From NCBI RefSeq assembly GCF_043195105.1, contig NZ_JBAFWO010000017.1: DNA of 58,186 nucleotides. One strand, 5' to 3'. This DNA comes from NCEH01 sp002257205 (GTDB taxonomy: Bacteria; Pseudomonadota; Alphaproteobacteria; Rhizobiales; Xanthobacteraceae). Below are positions 7,569 to 15,423 of the stretch, piece by piece. Within the stretch, counting starts at the first letter, position 1; each line of letters starts with the position of its first letter. A program made the position numbers and the translations under genes. The notes below the pieces were generated by a model. That model saw only the letters and a program-made list of their open reading frames with translations, made no database searches and was not told the origin of the DNA.

Positions 7569-8258
7569 ATGAATTGCGCACCGCTTCAAGGAATCAGGGC
7601 CTGCGTCTTCGACGCGTACGGGACCCTGTTCGATGTCACGTCTGCGGCACAGGACTGCTCCGATGTGCTGGCGGACAAATCCGCCCCGCTTGCCGCGCTG
7701 TGGCGCGACAAGCAGCTTCAATACACTTGGCTGCGCGCCGCGCAGGGACGGCACGCTGATTTCCATCAGGTGACCGGTGATGCGCTCGATTTCGCCCTGG
7801 AGACCCTGGCGATCAGCCATCCGGGCCTGCGCGAGCGCCTGATGGGCCTTTATTTCACCCTGCGCCCCTTTCCCGAGGTGAGTGAAGTTCTGCATCGCCT
7901 CAAGGCGGCCGGACTGCGTCTTGCCATCCTGTCCAACGGCAGCCCCGCAATGCTCGATGCCGTGGTCAAGGCCGCTCAGCTCGGCGACGTCCTCGACGCG
8001 GTGCTGTCGGTGGAGGAAGTCGGGGTCTTCAAGCCCCACCCCAAGGTCTATCAGCTTGCGCTCGACCGGCTGGACCTGCCCGCGTCGGCTGTGTCCTTCC
8101 AATCGTCCAATGCGTGGGACGCCCACGCGGCTTCGGCGTTCGGGATGCGGGTCATCTGGTGCAACCGCTATGGGCAAAGACCCGAACGGCTTCCCGGGAA
8201 ACCCGATCGCGTGGTGACGTCCCTTGCCGCTCTCCCAGACCTGGTCGGGGCGGCTTAG
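7569..8258 (+). CDS. haloacid dehalogenase, type II (L-2-haloacid dehalogenase)
   Basis: A 229-residue HAD-superfamily hydrolase. The family residues are in place: the nucleophile Asp15 in FDAYGTLFDV, the substrate Arg in WRDKQLQYTWLR, LSNGS, the Lys in KPHPKVYQ and the closing SSNAWDAHAA motif that is specific to type II haloacid dehalogenases. It should hydrolyse L-2-haloalkanoates to D-2-hydroxyacids in the cytoplasm. The chosen start ATG 7569 follows GAGGAGGGC; a longer frame upstream has no ribosome site. It follows the redox pair on the same strand but after 177 nt, so it may have its own promoter. Confidence 0.93.
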   Translation: MNCAPLQGIRACVFDAYGTLFDVTSAAQDCSDVLADKSAPLAALWRDKQLQYTWLRAAQGRHADFHQVTGDALDFALETLAISHPGLRERLMGLYFTLRPFPEVSEVLHRLKAAGLRLAILSNGSPAMLDAVVKAAQLGDVLDAVLSVEEVGVFKPHPKVYQLALDRLDLPASAVSFQSSNAWDAHAASAFGMRVIWCNRYGQRPERLPGKPDRVVTSLAALPDLVGAA

Positions 8259-8280
8259 GCGCGCTCAAGACGGCCGCCCT

Positions 8281-8490
8281 TTGACTCTGACGGATTTTTT
8301 CAAATCTAACCCGAATTTTCCACCTGATAGTAGTAATGGAAATTACTAGCCTATTATACATCAACTAATATATGCGTTTTGTTGCTTTATAATTTTCGAT
8401 AAAACGACATATACGATGGTTTATTTTAAATAAATTTCCGGATAATTTCGGATTTAAATGGGTTGGGTATTATTATTCCGTCAACAACGG
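8281..8490. other. AT-rich leader region
   Basis: This 210-nt interval is strikingly A+T-rich compared with the GC-rich surroundings. It has runs such as TTTTTT, TTATAATTTTC and TTTTAAATAAATTT, and contains the inverted repeat TAGTAAT-GGAA-ATTACTA (8331-8348). It probably holds the promoter of the small exported protein at 8501 and binding sites for a nucleoid or MucR-like protein. No gene is seen in it. Confidence 0.6.
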
Positions 8491-8500
8491 AGTAAATTCC

Positions 8501-8788
8501 ATGTCTATCAAATCTACCTTGCTTTCCCTCGGTGTCGCAGCCACCCTTTTGTCTGCTGCCGGCACCGCCTTCGCCGATCCGTATACGGCGAAGGAAAATC
8601 AGATGCAGCGCGCCGTCTCCGCCGAAGAAAGCCTGACGCCAACCTCGAGCACTGCTGCCGCAACGGAGCAGCAAAAGTTCGAGCGGCCCAGCGCTTTCGA
8701 TACCCCGGGGCCCTATTACGCCCCTGACGGTGTGTTGCAGTCCGGCAATCCACACTGGGGCCCCGCCCAGGATGCGGATGACAATTGA
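8501..8788 (+). CDS. small exported protein with NPHWGPA motif
   Basis: A 95-residue protein with a clear signal peptide (LLSLGVAATLLSAAGTAFA, cut before DPY). The mature part is polar, has no cysteine and ends in NPHWGPAQDADDN. An equivalent protein is encoded at 25310-25558 with the same plan: AFADP after cleavage, a VSAEE(S/T)L segment in the middle and NPHWGPA plus an acidic end. I know no function. It stands alone between a long AT-rich leader and a strong terminator, so it is a monocistronic and probably well-expressed or induced gene. Confidence 0.75.
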   Translation: MSIKSTLLSLGVAATLLSAAGTAFADPYTAKENQMQRAVSAEESLTPTSSTAAATEQQKFERPSAFDTPGPYYAPDGVLQSGNPHWGPAQDADDN

Positions 8789-8806
8789 GCGCTATTCACC
8801 AAGAGG

Positions 8807-8840
8807 AAAAGGGGCTGATTTTCGGATCAGCCCCTTTTTT
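8807..8840 (+). terminator. strong rho-independent terminator
   Basis: AAAAGGGGCTGAT pairs with ATCAGCCCCTTTT (13 bp) around a short loop, and the T-run continues to TTTTTT. It closes the small exported protein gene and, with its A-run, could work on both strands. Confidence 0.92.
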
Positions 8841-8969
8841 ATGATCGAACTCAGGGATGTCCTCAATAATGCCTCTGCTCGGGTGCCAGCGGCGCGGACC
8901 TCAGCTTCCATGCCCGGTGCCCGGCCCTCCATCTGGACCGCTTCGGTCGCTCGAGCGATATCTCAAAAC

Positions 8970-9578
8970 TCAGCAATCGGTCTTGTGGAGCTTCAGAATG
9001 CGGCCGGTCATGGGGTTTGCGATCGCCCGGAGATAGGCCCGCGCGACCTCCCGAGCGGAGACAGGTGTGTAGCCCAAAAAGTAGGGGTGGAAGGCAGTCG
9101 ATTCTGCAAGAACTGTTGGGCTGATGCAGTTGATGCGCACGCCCCGGGGTAGTTCTGCCGCCGCTCCCCTCACAAAGCCCTCGACCAAGTGATTGACCGT
9201 CGTGCCGATCGTTCCAGCGGGAATTCGCTCGTCGCTGAGGATGCCCGAAATCAGCGTAAAGGATCCGCCGTCGGCGATGAACGGCAAGGCGGCCCGGACA
9301 AGATTGATCTGGCCCATGCCTTTTTCGGTGATGGATTTTGCCCATTGTTCGTCAGTCGCCAACTCGAACGGAGCGGGGAACACATCGCCGGCGGCGCTCG
9401 CAACCGCTTCGAACCTTCCCAAATTGCTGAACAAGGCTTTCAAGCTCTCCGGGCTGGTCATGTCAGCTTGCCGATCACCGGATTTCCGTCCGACCGCAAC
9501 GACTTCATAGCCGTGCTCCTGCAGCATCTGCTTGACGGCGGAGCCAATCGTGCCCGTACCAAAGACAACCGTCTTCAT
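8970..9578 (-). CDS. short-chain dehydrogenase (SDR) family protein
   Basis: A 202-residue compact SDR. It has a Rossmann start (VVFGTGTIGSAV), AAGDV at the NNAG position, a Ser in LISGIL and then RINCISPTVL. The usual YxxxK catalytic pair is not obvious: GTTVNHLVEGF stands where YxxxK is expected. The same feature is seen in other short NAD-binding SDRs annotated only as short-chain dehydrogenase. The start ATG 9578 follows GAAGGAG. It is downstream of the AEC carrier gene (57 nt) on the same strand, and the gap holds a 16-bp palindrome. The substrate is unknown. Confidence 0.82.
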   Translation of the reverse strand: MKTVVFGTGTIGSAVKQMLQEHGYEVVAVGRKSGDRQADMTSPESLKALFSNLGRFEAVASAAGDVFPAPFELATDEQWAKSITEKGMGQINLVRAALPFIADGGSFTLISGILSDERIPAGTIGTTVNHLVEGFVRGAAAELPRGVRINCISPTVLAESTAFHPYFLGYTPVSAREVARAYLRAIANPMTGRILKLHKTDC

Positions 9579-9588
9579 GTTGTTTCTC

Positions 9589-9604
9589 CTTCATGATCAT
9601 GAAG
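9589..9604. promoter_or_regulatory. 16-bp perfect palindrome at the SDR ribosome site
   Basis: CTTCATGATCATGAAG is fully symmetric and, on the minus strand, overlaps the GAAGGAG ribosome site of the SDR gene. It could be a repressor operator or a structure that gates translation. Confidence 0.45.
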
Positions 9605-9635
9605 CTCGAACCGGTGCGTTGCTTGAAAACTGCGT

Positions 9636-10583
9636 CTACGCGGGAAACAGCAGCGCGATTATCATCGCCATCGTCAGGGCGCTGAAGAGTGTGCTCGCGA
9701 TTACGATGGAGCCGTCGGTTGCCGAATCCTGCCCGTAGCTGACCGCAAAGAGAATGCCGAAGAAGCCGGAGGGAATGGCGGCGAGGAGAATGGCCACCCG
9801 CGCCGTGTCCATCGGCACGGAGAGTCCGATGACCGCGGCGCCGGCCAGCAGCGGGCGCATGATGTCGGCCACAAGGGTAGCGGCGATCACCTTCCAGGAC
9901 GGCCGGAACGGCTGGGCTGAAAGCACCAGGCCCGTCAGGAAGAGAGCGACGCCCGCGGCCGCCTGTCCGATCAGCGAGAGGCTTGCCGCGGCGATGGAAT
10001 AAAGCTCAATGCCGGCCAGCGACAGCGCGATGCCCGCCATGGGCGCGAGCACCACCGGCTTCGTCATGGCACGCCTCAGCGCGTTCGCGATGCGCTTACT
10101 CCCGCCCTCGCATTTCGCGTCTCTCCGGGCATGAAGCTCGACGATGACAAGCGTAATGGGGCTGACCATGATGGAGCCGGCGGCGATGGCGACGGCCACC
10201 TGGATCTGCCCCATGGGCCCGAGAACTGCGGCAGCGATGGGAAGGCCCACGCCCGCGAGATTGGGGAAGGCGACCGTCAGCGCCTGAAGCGCGGCATCGC
10301 CGGGATCAGCCGCCAGGAACCGCCGCGCGCAGGCATACCACCCCACATATATGGCGAGCATGACGGCGCTGAGCAGAAGAAACAACGGGACCTCGGCAAT
10401 GATCTCGCTGCGCGGGGCCGAAGCCATGGCGACGAACAGGGATGCCGGCAGCGCGAATTCCATGGTGAGGGAATTCAGGCTGCCCACGTGCTGGTTGTCG
10501 ATCTTCCGGGCTTTCCCGGCAGCGTAGCCCAGCGCCATCACGAAGAATAGCGGCGCAAGCGCCATCATGATTGCATGGATCAT
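9636..10583 (-). CDS. AEC family carrier, probable malonate transporter
   Basis: The protein has 315 residues with about ten membrane helices in two five-helix halves, as in auxin efflux carrier (AEC) proteins such as MdcF. Motifs are FFVMALGYAAGKARK near the N-terminus, FPNLAGVGLPI in the first half and IPSGFFGILF in the second. I start it at ATG 10583 (MIHAIMMALAP), which has a GGAAAGG-like site; a GTG/ATG 33 nt upstream adds a polar stub. MdcF-type carriers move malonate, and the malonate decarboxylase operon starts 1.2 kb away on the other strand, so malonate is the likely substrate. This is inferred from position. Confidence 0.82.
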   Translation of the reverse strand: MIHAIMMALAPLFFVMALGYAAGKARKIDNQHVGSLNSLTMEFALPASLFVAMASAPRSEIIAEVPLFLLLSAVMLAIYVGWYACARRFLAADPGDAALQALTVAFPNLAGVGLPIAAAVLGPMGQIQVAVAIAAGSIMVSPITLVIVELHARRDAKCEGGSKRIANALRRAMTKPVVLAPMAGIALSLAGIELYSIAAASLSLIGQAAAGVALFLTGLVLSAQPFRPSWKVIAATLVADIMRPLLAGAAVIGLSVPMDTARVAILLAAIPSGFFGILFAVSYGQDSATDGSIVIASTLFSALTMAMIIALLFPA

Positions 10584-10743
10584 CGGCGGATAACCTTTCC
10601 CGTGTGCTGGAACCACAGGAGCAGGATGCGGCGGATCAGCCGGTTGTCATGTAAATAAATGAAAATTCGGCAGCCCCCACTGGCGGTCTCGCCACCCATG
10701 AGCAGATTCTCTCTCTCACAGGGTGATCCTCCAGGTTTTTTTT

Positions 10744-10755
10744 ATACCTTGGTAT
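10744..10755. promoter_or_regulatory. ATACC-TT-GGTAT dyad between divergent malonate-region genes
   Basis: A symmetric site ATACCTTGGTAT lies in the AT-rich 349-nt interval (10584-10932) between the minus-strand carrier and the plus-strand hydrolase. It resembles a GntR- or LuxR-type operator. The interval holds no gene; it also has a repeated TTTTCGCA (around 10830-10850). Confidence 0.4.
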
Positions 10756-10932
10756 TATTACATTATGCGAAGATAGAACAACTTAAAACCATCCGGCGAT
10801 CAAAATATAAAATATCAACATTACAGTGATTTTCGCAAATTTTCGCATCTTTACTCGTATTCCAGGCCTGTTTCTGGGAGTTTTCTTCTCGCCAATGGGG
10901 CGCACCCGCCCTGCAATCGACGAGGTAATGCC

Positions 10933-11718
10933 ATGTCGTTCCGCCGTATCCGCCCCGCTTTGATGCTCGCATCGCTGCTCGCTTTGGCCGCTCCGGCCAC
11001 GGCTTCGGCGGAGCCCATCAAGAACATCGTCCTGGTGCACGGCGCCTGGGTCGATGCCTCCGGCTGGAAGCCGGTCTATGACATCCTGAACAAGAAGGGC
11101 TTCCGCGTCTCCATGGTCCAGGAGCCCGAGACGTCGTTCCAGGACGATGTCGCCGCCGCCAAGCGCGTGCTCGACATGCAGGATGGACCCACCATCCTGG
11201 TCGGCCACTCCTACGGCGGCTCCATTATCACCGAGGCGGGGGTGCACCCCAAGGTGGCCGGCCTCGTCTATGTCGCCGCCCATGCTCCCGATGTGGGCGA
11301 GGATGAGGGCGAGCTCGGCAAGAAGACGCCGAGCGTGCTGGCGAAGACGCCGGGCGCCATCGAGAAGACGCCGGACGGCTACACCTATCTGAACCCCAAG
11401 CTGTTCGCGAAACTGTTCGCGCCGGACCTGCCGAAGGAGCAGGCGGAATTCGAATCCCGCTCGCAGGTGCTCGCCAAGGCCGAGGTGTTCAGCACGCCGC
11501 TCACCGCTGCGGCGTGGAAGACCAAGCCCAGTTGGGGTATCGTGGCCGGCAACGATCAGATCATCAATCCCGACCTGGAGCGCTTCTATTACCAGCGTGC
11601 CAAGGCGCCCTTTATCGTCATCGAGGGCGCCAGCCATTCGGTCTATGAATCCCATCCCAAGCAGGTCGCCTCCGTGATCGAAGAGGCCGCCCGCAAGGTC
11701 GGCGAGCCGAGCAATTAG
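10933..11718 (+). CDS. exported alpha/beta hydrolase
   Basis: A 261-residue hydrolase with a signal peptide (LASLLALAAPATASA, cut before EP). The fold markers are VLVHGAWVDASGW (oxyanion-hole strand), the nucleophile elbow GHSYGG, an Asp in VAGNDQIINP and the catalytic His in GASHSVYESHP. It belongs to the salicylate-esterase/EstC-like branch. The substrate is unknown. A terminator follows, so it is not simply the first gene of the mdc operon, although it sits between the carrier and mdcA and may supply or detoxify a malonate-related ester (guess). Confidence 0.88.
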   Translation: MSFRRIRPALMLASLLALAAPATASAEPIKNIVLVHGAWVDASGWKPVYDILNKKGFRVSMVQEPETSFQDDVAAAKRVLDMQDGPTILVGHSYGGSIITEAGVHPKVAGLVYVAAHAPDVGEDEGELGKKTPSVLAKTPGAIEKTPDGYTYLNPKLFAKLFAPDLPKEQAEFESRSQVLAKAEVFSTPLTAAAWKTKPSWGIVAGNDQIINPDLERFYYQRAKAPFIVIEGASHSVYESHPKQVASVIEEAARKVGEPSN

Positions 11719-11729
11719 GCAACCCCGAT

Positions 11730-11762
11730 GCCGTCGCGCCGCCCAGGCGCGGCGGCTTTCTT
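11730..11762 (+). terminator. rho-independent terminator between hydrolase and mdcA
   Basis: An 11-bp GC stem (11730-11740 with 11746-11756, one G-T pair) is followed by TTTCTT, 22 nt before the mdcA start. Confidence 0.7.
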
Positions 11763-11783
11763 CCCGGTGCATGAGGTTCGCCC

Positions 11784-13454
11784 ATGACTGCCCCATCGAA
11801 TAGTCCATCGCAACGCGCATGGGATACGGCCCGCCAATCGCGCGACCAGCGCCTGTCGGCCGCCAGCCCCTATGCCAGGGGGAAGCTTGTCTCCCACCAG
11901 GATGCGACGAAGCTTCTGGAGGCGGTGGTGCGCCCGGGAGACCGGGTGTGCCTGGAGGGTGACAACCAGAAGCAGGCGGACTTCCTCGCCGCCCGGCTGG
12001 CCGCGGTTGATCCCTCCGTGGTGAAGGATCTGCACATCGTGCAGTCCGGCGTGGTTCTCGCGGAGCATCTCGACCTGTTCGAGGCCGGCATCGCGCGAAA
12101 GCTGGACTTCTCCTATTCCGGCCCACAGGGCGCGGCGCTCGCGCGGGCGCTCAAGGCCGGCAAGATCGAGCTCGGGGCAGTCCATACCTATCTTGAGCTG
12201 TTCTCGCGCTATTTCGTCGATCTCACGCCCCACGTGGCGCTCACCGTGGCGCGCGCGGCGGACCGCGACGGCAACCTCTATATGGGGCCGAACACCGAGG
12301 ATTCGCCCGTGGTCATCGAGGCGACCGCCTTCAAGCAGGGCATCGTCATCGCCCAGGTGAACGAGCTGGTGGACACCGTGCCGCGGGTCGACGTGCCGGG
12401 CGACCGGGTGGACTTCGTCGTGGTCGCGCCGTCGCATTTCTATGTGGAGCCGCTGTTCACCCGCGATCCGGCGCAGATCACCGAAACGCAGATCCTCAGC
12501 GCCATGATGGCGATCAAGGGCATCTACGCGCCCTACGGCGTGAAGCGCCTGAACCACGGCATCGGCTTCAACACGGCGGCGATCGAGCTGATCCTGCCCA
12601 CCTATGCCGAGCGGCTGGGACTGAAGGGCAAGATCGCGACGCACTTCGCCCTGAACCCGCATCCGACCCTGATCCCAGCCATCGAGACCGGCTGGGTCGA
12701 GCAGGTGCACAGCTTCGGTTCGGAAGTGGGCATGGACGACTACATGCGCGCGCGGCCGGACATCTTCTTTACCGGTCGCGACGGCTCCATGGCCTCGAAC
12801 CGCATGTACTGCCAGTCGGCTGGCCTCTACGCGACCGACCTGTTCATCGGCTCGACGCTGCAGATCGACCTGCAGGGCAATTCCTCCACCTTCACCCGCG
12901 ACCGCATCGCCGGCTTCGGCGGCGCCCCGAACATGGGCTCGGACCCGCGCGGCCGGCGGCACGCCAGCGATGCCTGGCTCAAGGCCGGGCGCGAGGCGGC
13001 GGGCGACGCGCAGGCGCTGCCGCGCGGGCGAAAACTCGTCGTGCAGATCGTCGAGACCTTCGGAGACAAGATGGCGCCCACTTTCGTCGAGAGCCTGGAC
13101 AGCATCGAGCTCGCGAAATCCCTCGATCTCGCCTTGCCGCCGGTGATGATCTATGGCGACGACGTCTCCCACATCCTCACCGAGGAGGGCATCGCCAACC
13201 TCCTTCTGTGCCGCACGCCCTATGAGCGCGAGCAGGCGATCCGGGGCGTCGCGGGCTATACCGATGTCGGGCGCGCGCGAGACCGCAAGACGGTCGAGGA
13301 ATTGCGCGCACGTAAGGTGATCCAGCGGCCCGAGGATCTCGGTATCGACCCGCTGAATGCCAATACGAGCCTGCTTGCCGCGCGCTCCATCAAGGAGCTG
13401 ATGCATTGGTCGGGCGATCTCTACGACCCGCCCCACAAATTCCGCAACTGGTGA
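11784..13454 (+). CDS. mdcA: malonate decarboxylase alpha subunit (acetyl-S-ACP:malonate ACP transferase)
   Basis: The protein has 556 residues, the usual length for MdcA. It swaps acetyl for malonyl on the acyl carrier subunit, the first half-reaction of biotin-independent malonate decarboxylation to acetate and CO2. The sequence is a CoA-transferase-type protein throughout, with stretches typical of MdcA such as LEGDNQKQADFLA, HIVQSGVVL, GIGFNTAAIELILPTYAERL and the C-terminal KELMHWSGDLYDPP. It is the first gene of an overlapping run mdcA-C-D-E-G-B-H, all on the plus strand. The start ATG 11784 has a weak GAGG site. The set is complete, so the pathway should be functional. Confidence 0.95.
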   Translation: MTAPSNSPSQRAWDTARQSRDQRLSAASPYARGKLVSHQDATKLLEAVVRPGDRVCLEGDNQKQADFLAARLAAVDPSVVKDLHIVQSGVVLAEHLDLFEAGIARKLDFSYSGPQGAALARALKAGKIELGAVHTYLELFSRYFVDLTPHVALTVARAADRDGNLYMGPNTEDSPVVIEATAFKQGIVIAQVNELVDTVPRVDVPGDRVDFVVVAPSHFYVEPLFTRDPAQITETQILSAMMAIKGIYAPYGVKRLNHGIGFNTAAIELILPTYAERLGLKGKIATHFALNPHPTLIPAIETGWVEQVHSFGSEVGMDDYMRARPDIFFTGRDGSMASNRMYCQSAGLYATDLFIGSTLQIDLQGNSSTFTRDRIAGFGGAPNMGSDPRGRRHASDAWLKAGREAAGDAQALPRGRKLVVQIVETFGDKMAPTFVESLDSIELAKSLDLALPPVMIYGDDVSHILTEEGIANLLLCRTPYEREQAIRGVAGYTDVGRARDRKTVEELRARKVIQRPEDLGIDPLNANTSLLAARSIKELMHWSGDLYDPPHKFRNW

Positions 13455-13465
13455 GGAGCCGGCCC

Positions 13466-13783
13466 ATGGAAACCCTCAAATTCCGCCACACGACACGTGG
13501 CCCCGCCGCCGGCATGATCCGCAGCGCCCTCGTCGGCGTCGTCGGCTCCGGCAATCTCGAAGTCCTGCTGGAACGCACGCTCCAGGCGACCGAATGCACG
13601 GTTGAGATCGCCACCCCGGTGCGCGGCTATGACGAGGTGTGGGAGGCGGTCATCGCCGACTTCGTCGAGCGCGCCTCGCCCGGCGGCCTGCGCATCTCGA
13701 TCAATGACGGCGGTGCCCGGCCCGATACGGTGATGCTCCGGCTGTTGCAGGGCGCGCGGACCATGGAGGTCGGCCATGACTGA
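13466..13783 (+). CDS. mdcC: malonate decarboxylase acyl carrier protein (delta subunit)
   Basis: A 105-residue acyl carrier. MdcC carries a phosphoribosyl-dephospho-CoA prosthetic group on a conserved serine near residue 25-30; here this is most likely Ser28 in VGSGNLEVL. The C-terminal GGARPDTVMLRLLQGAR is also typical. The start ATG 13466, after GTGAGGAGCC, is chosen over a longer frame overlapping mdcA. It lies 11 nt after mdcA and overlaps mdcD by 8 nt. MdcB and MdcG, encoded downstream, make and attach the cofactor. Confidence 0.93.
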   Translation: METLKFRHTTRGPAAGMIRSALVGVVGSGNLEVLLERTLQATECTVEIATPVRGYDEVWEAVIADFVERASPGGLRISINDGGARPDTVMLRLLQGARTMEVGHD

Positions 13784-14705
13784 CATGCGCCTCATCGAAG
13801 CCGGCTCCGTGAGCTGGTTCCTCTCAACCGCCCGCGAGCGCCTCGTGCATCTGCTCGATCAGGGCAGCTTCACCGAGTTTCTGCCGCCGACCGAGCGGGT
13901 GCAGAGCCCGCACCTCGCCTTGTTCGACCTGCCGGCGGCCTTCGACGACGGCATGATCGTCGGGCGCGGGCGACTTGAAGGGCGCGACGTGCTGGTGGCT
14001 GCGCAGGAGGGCCAGTTCATGGGCGGCACCTTCGCCGAGGTCAGCGGCGCCAAGCTCGTCGGCTTGCTGCGCGCGGCGCGCAACGATGCGAAGCTGCCGC
14101 GCACGATGCTTCTGCTGCTGGACAGCGGTGGGGTGAGGCTCCAGGAGGCCAATGCGGGCGAGCTGGCCGTCGCCGAGGTGATGCGCGCCATCGTGGAGGC
14201 GCGGGCCGCCGGAGTCGCTGTGATCGCGCTGGTGGGCGGACGGGCGGGCGCCTTCGGTGGCGCCGGGCTCACCGCCGCCACCTGCTCGGCCATCGTCATC
14301 TCCGAGCAGGGGCGCACGGGTGTCACGGGCCCGGAGGTGATCGAGACCAACAAGGGCGTCGAGGAATTCGACTCGCAGGACAAGGCCCTGGTCTGGAGCG
14401 TGACCGGCGGGCGCACCCGGCGCCTCATCGGCGGCGCAGATGCTTATGCCGATGACAGCATTGCCGGCTTCCGAGGAGCTGCCCTTGCGCTCATCGACCG
14501 CGCGCCAACCTTCGATCTCGCGACGCTCAAGGCGGAGCAGGCGCGGCTCGCCGTGCGGGTCGAGCGCCTTGGTGCGTGCAGCGTGGCGACGCAGATGTGG
14601 GCCGCCCTCGGCCTCCCCGATCCGCAGGCTATCGGCAATATGGACGACGACGCCTTCCGGGCGGTGGTCGCGGGCGTGGAAGGAACAGATCATGACGCTC
14701 GATGA
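13776..14705 (+). CDS. mdcD: malonate decarboxylase beta subunit (decarboxylase)
   Basis: A 309-residue carboxyltransferase-fold (crotonase-like) protein that, with MdcE, decarboxylates malonyl-S-ACP to acetyl-S-ACP. Recognisable parts are the FTEFLPP start region, LLLLDSGGVRLQEANAGE and ALVGGRAGAFGGAGLTAATC with the glycine-rich oxyanion region, then GVTGPEVIETNKGVEEFD. It overlaps mdcC (8 nt) and mdcE (14 nt), which suggests translational coupling in the complex. Confidence 0.94.
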   Translation: MTDMRLIEAGSVSWFLSTARERLVHLLDQGSFTEFLPPTERVQSPHLALFDLPAAFDDGMIVGRGRLEGRDVLVAAQEGQFMGGTFAEVSGAKLVGLLRAARNDAKLPRTMLLLLDSGGVRLQEANAGELAVAEVMRAIVEARAAGVAVIALVGGRAGAFGGAGLTAATCSAIVISEQGRTGVTGPEVIETNKGVEEFDSQDKALVWSVTGGRTRRLIGGADAYADDSIAGFRGAALALIDRAPTFDLATLKAEQARLAVRVERLGACSVATQMWAALGLPDPQAIGNMDDDAFRAVVAGVEGTDHDAR

Positions 14706-15423
14706 GATCCTGGACAGCCTTTTTCCCGCGGGCCATGTCGTCGCGCGTCACGCCGATCATCTGATCCTCGGCACCGGCAAGCGCGCCGATGGCGGCACGG
14801 TCGAGGTGATCGGCATCACGGACGGCGAAGCGCTCGGCATCACCGGCATCCTGCCGCTGGCGGACCGCGTGCTCGACATCATCGCCGCGGGTGGCACGGC
14901 GCCGATCCTGGTCGTCGTCGACACCCAGGGACAGCTCATGTCCCGCCACGACGAGATGCTCGGCCTCAACGAATATCTGGCCCATCTGGCGAAATGCCTG
15001 CACCTGGCGAGCCGGAGCGGCCATCCCACCGTGGGGCTGAACTATGGCAAGGCCGCCGCCGGGGCCTTCCTCGCCACGGCCGGCGCCACGGACATCCTCA
15101 TCGGCCTGCCTGGCGCCGAGCCGGCGGTGATGGACCTGCCTTCCATGGCGCGGGTGACCAAGCTGCCGCAGGCGAAGCTGGAGGAGCTGTCCAAGACGAC
15201 GCCGGTCTTCGCGCCGGGTCTTGCATCCATGACTGCGGTGGGAGCCGTGGCGGAGGTGTGGGATCCTGCAAAGCCTCTGGCGGACCAGTTCGAAGCAACG
15301 CTGGCGGCTATCCCCTCCCACGATGTCCGGGACACGCTCGGTGCCGAGCGCGGCGGCCGCCCCGTCGCGGCGCAGATCGCGCGGCGCGTGGCGGATCAGG
15401 CCTCCGGTGGCCACCATGCCTAG
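14692..15423 (+). CDS. mdcE: malonate decarboxylase gamma subunit
   Basis: A 243-residue partner of MdcD in the decarboxylase step. It begins MTLDEILDSLFP, which is the usual MdcE start. It has VVVDTQGQLMSRHDEMLGLNEYLAHLAKC and GLNYGKAAAGAFLATA as family signatures. The start ATG 14692 lies inside the end of mdcD after GGAAC. A much longer frame upstream is only the shadow of mdcD. The end overlaps mdcG by 8 nt. Confidence 0.93.
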   Translation: MTLDEILDSLFPAGHVVARHADHLILGTGKRADGGTVEVIGITDGEALGITGILPLADRVLDIIAAGGTAPILVVVDTQGQLMSRHDEMLGLNEYLAHLAKCLHLASRSGHPTVGLNYGKAAAGAFLATAGATDILIGLPGAEPAVMDLPSMARVTKLPQAKLEELSKTTPVFAPGLASMTAVGAVAEVWDPAKPLADQFEATLAAIPSHDVRDTLGAERGGRPVAAQIARRVADQASGGHHA

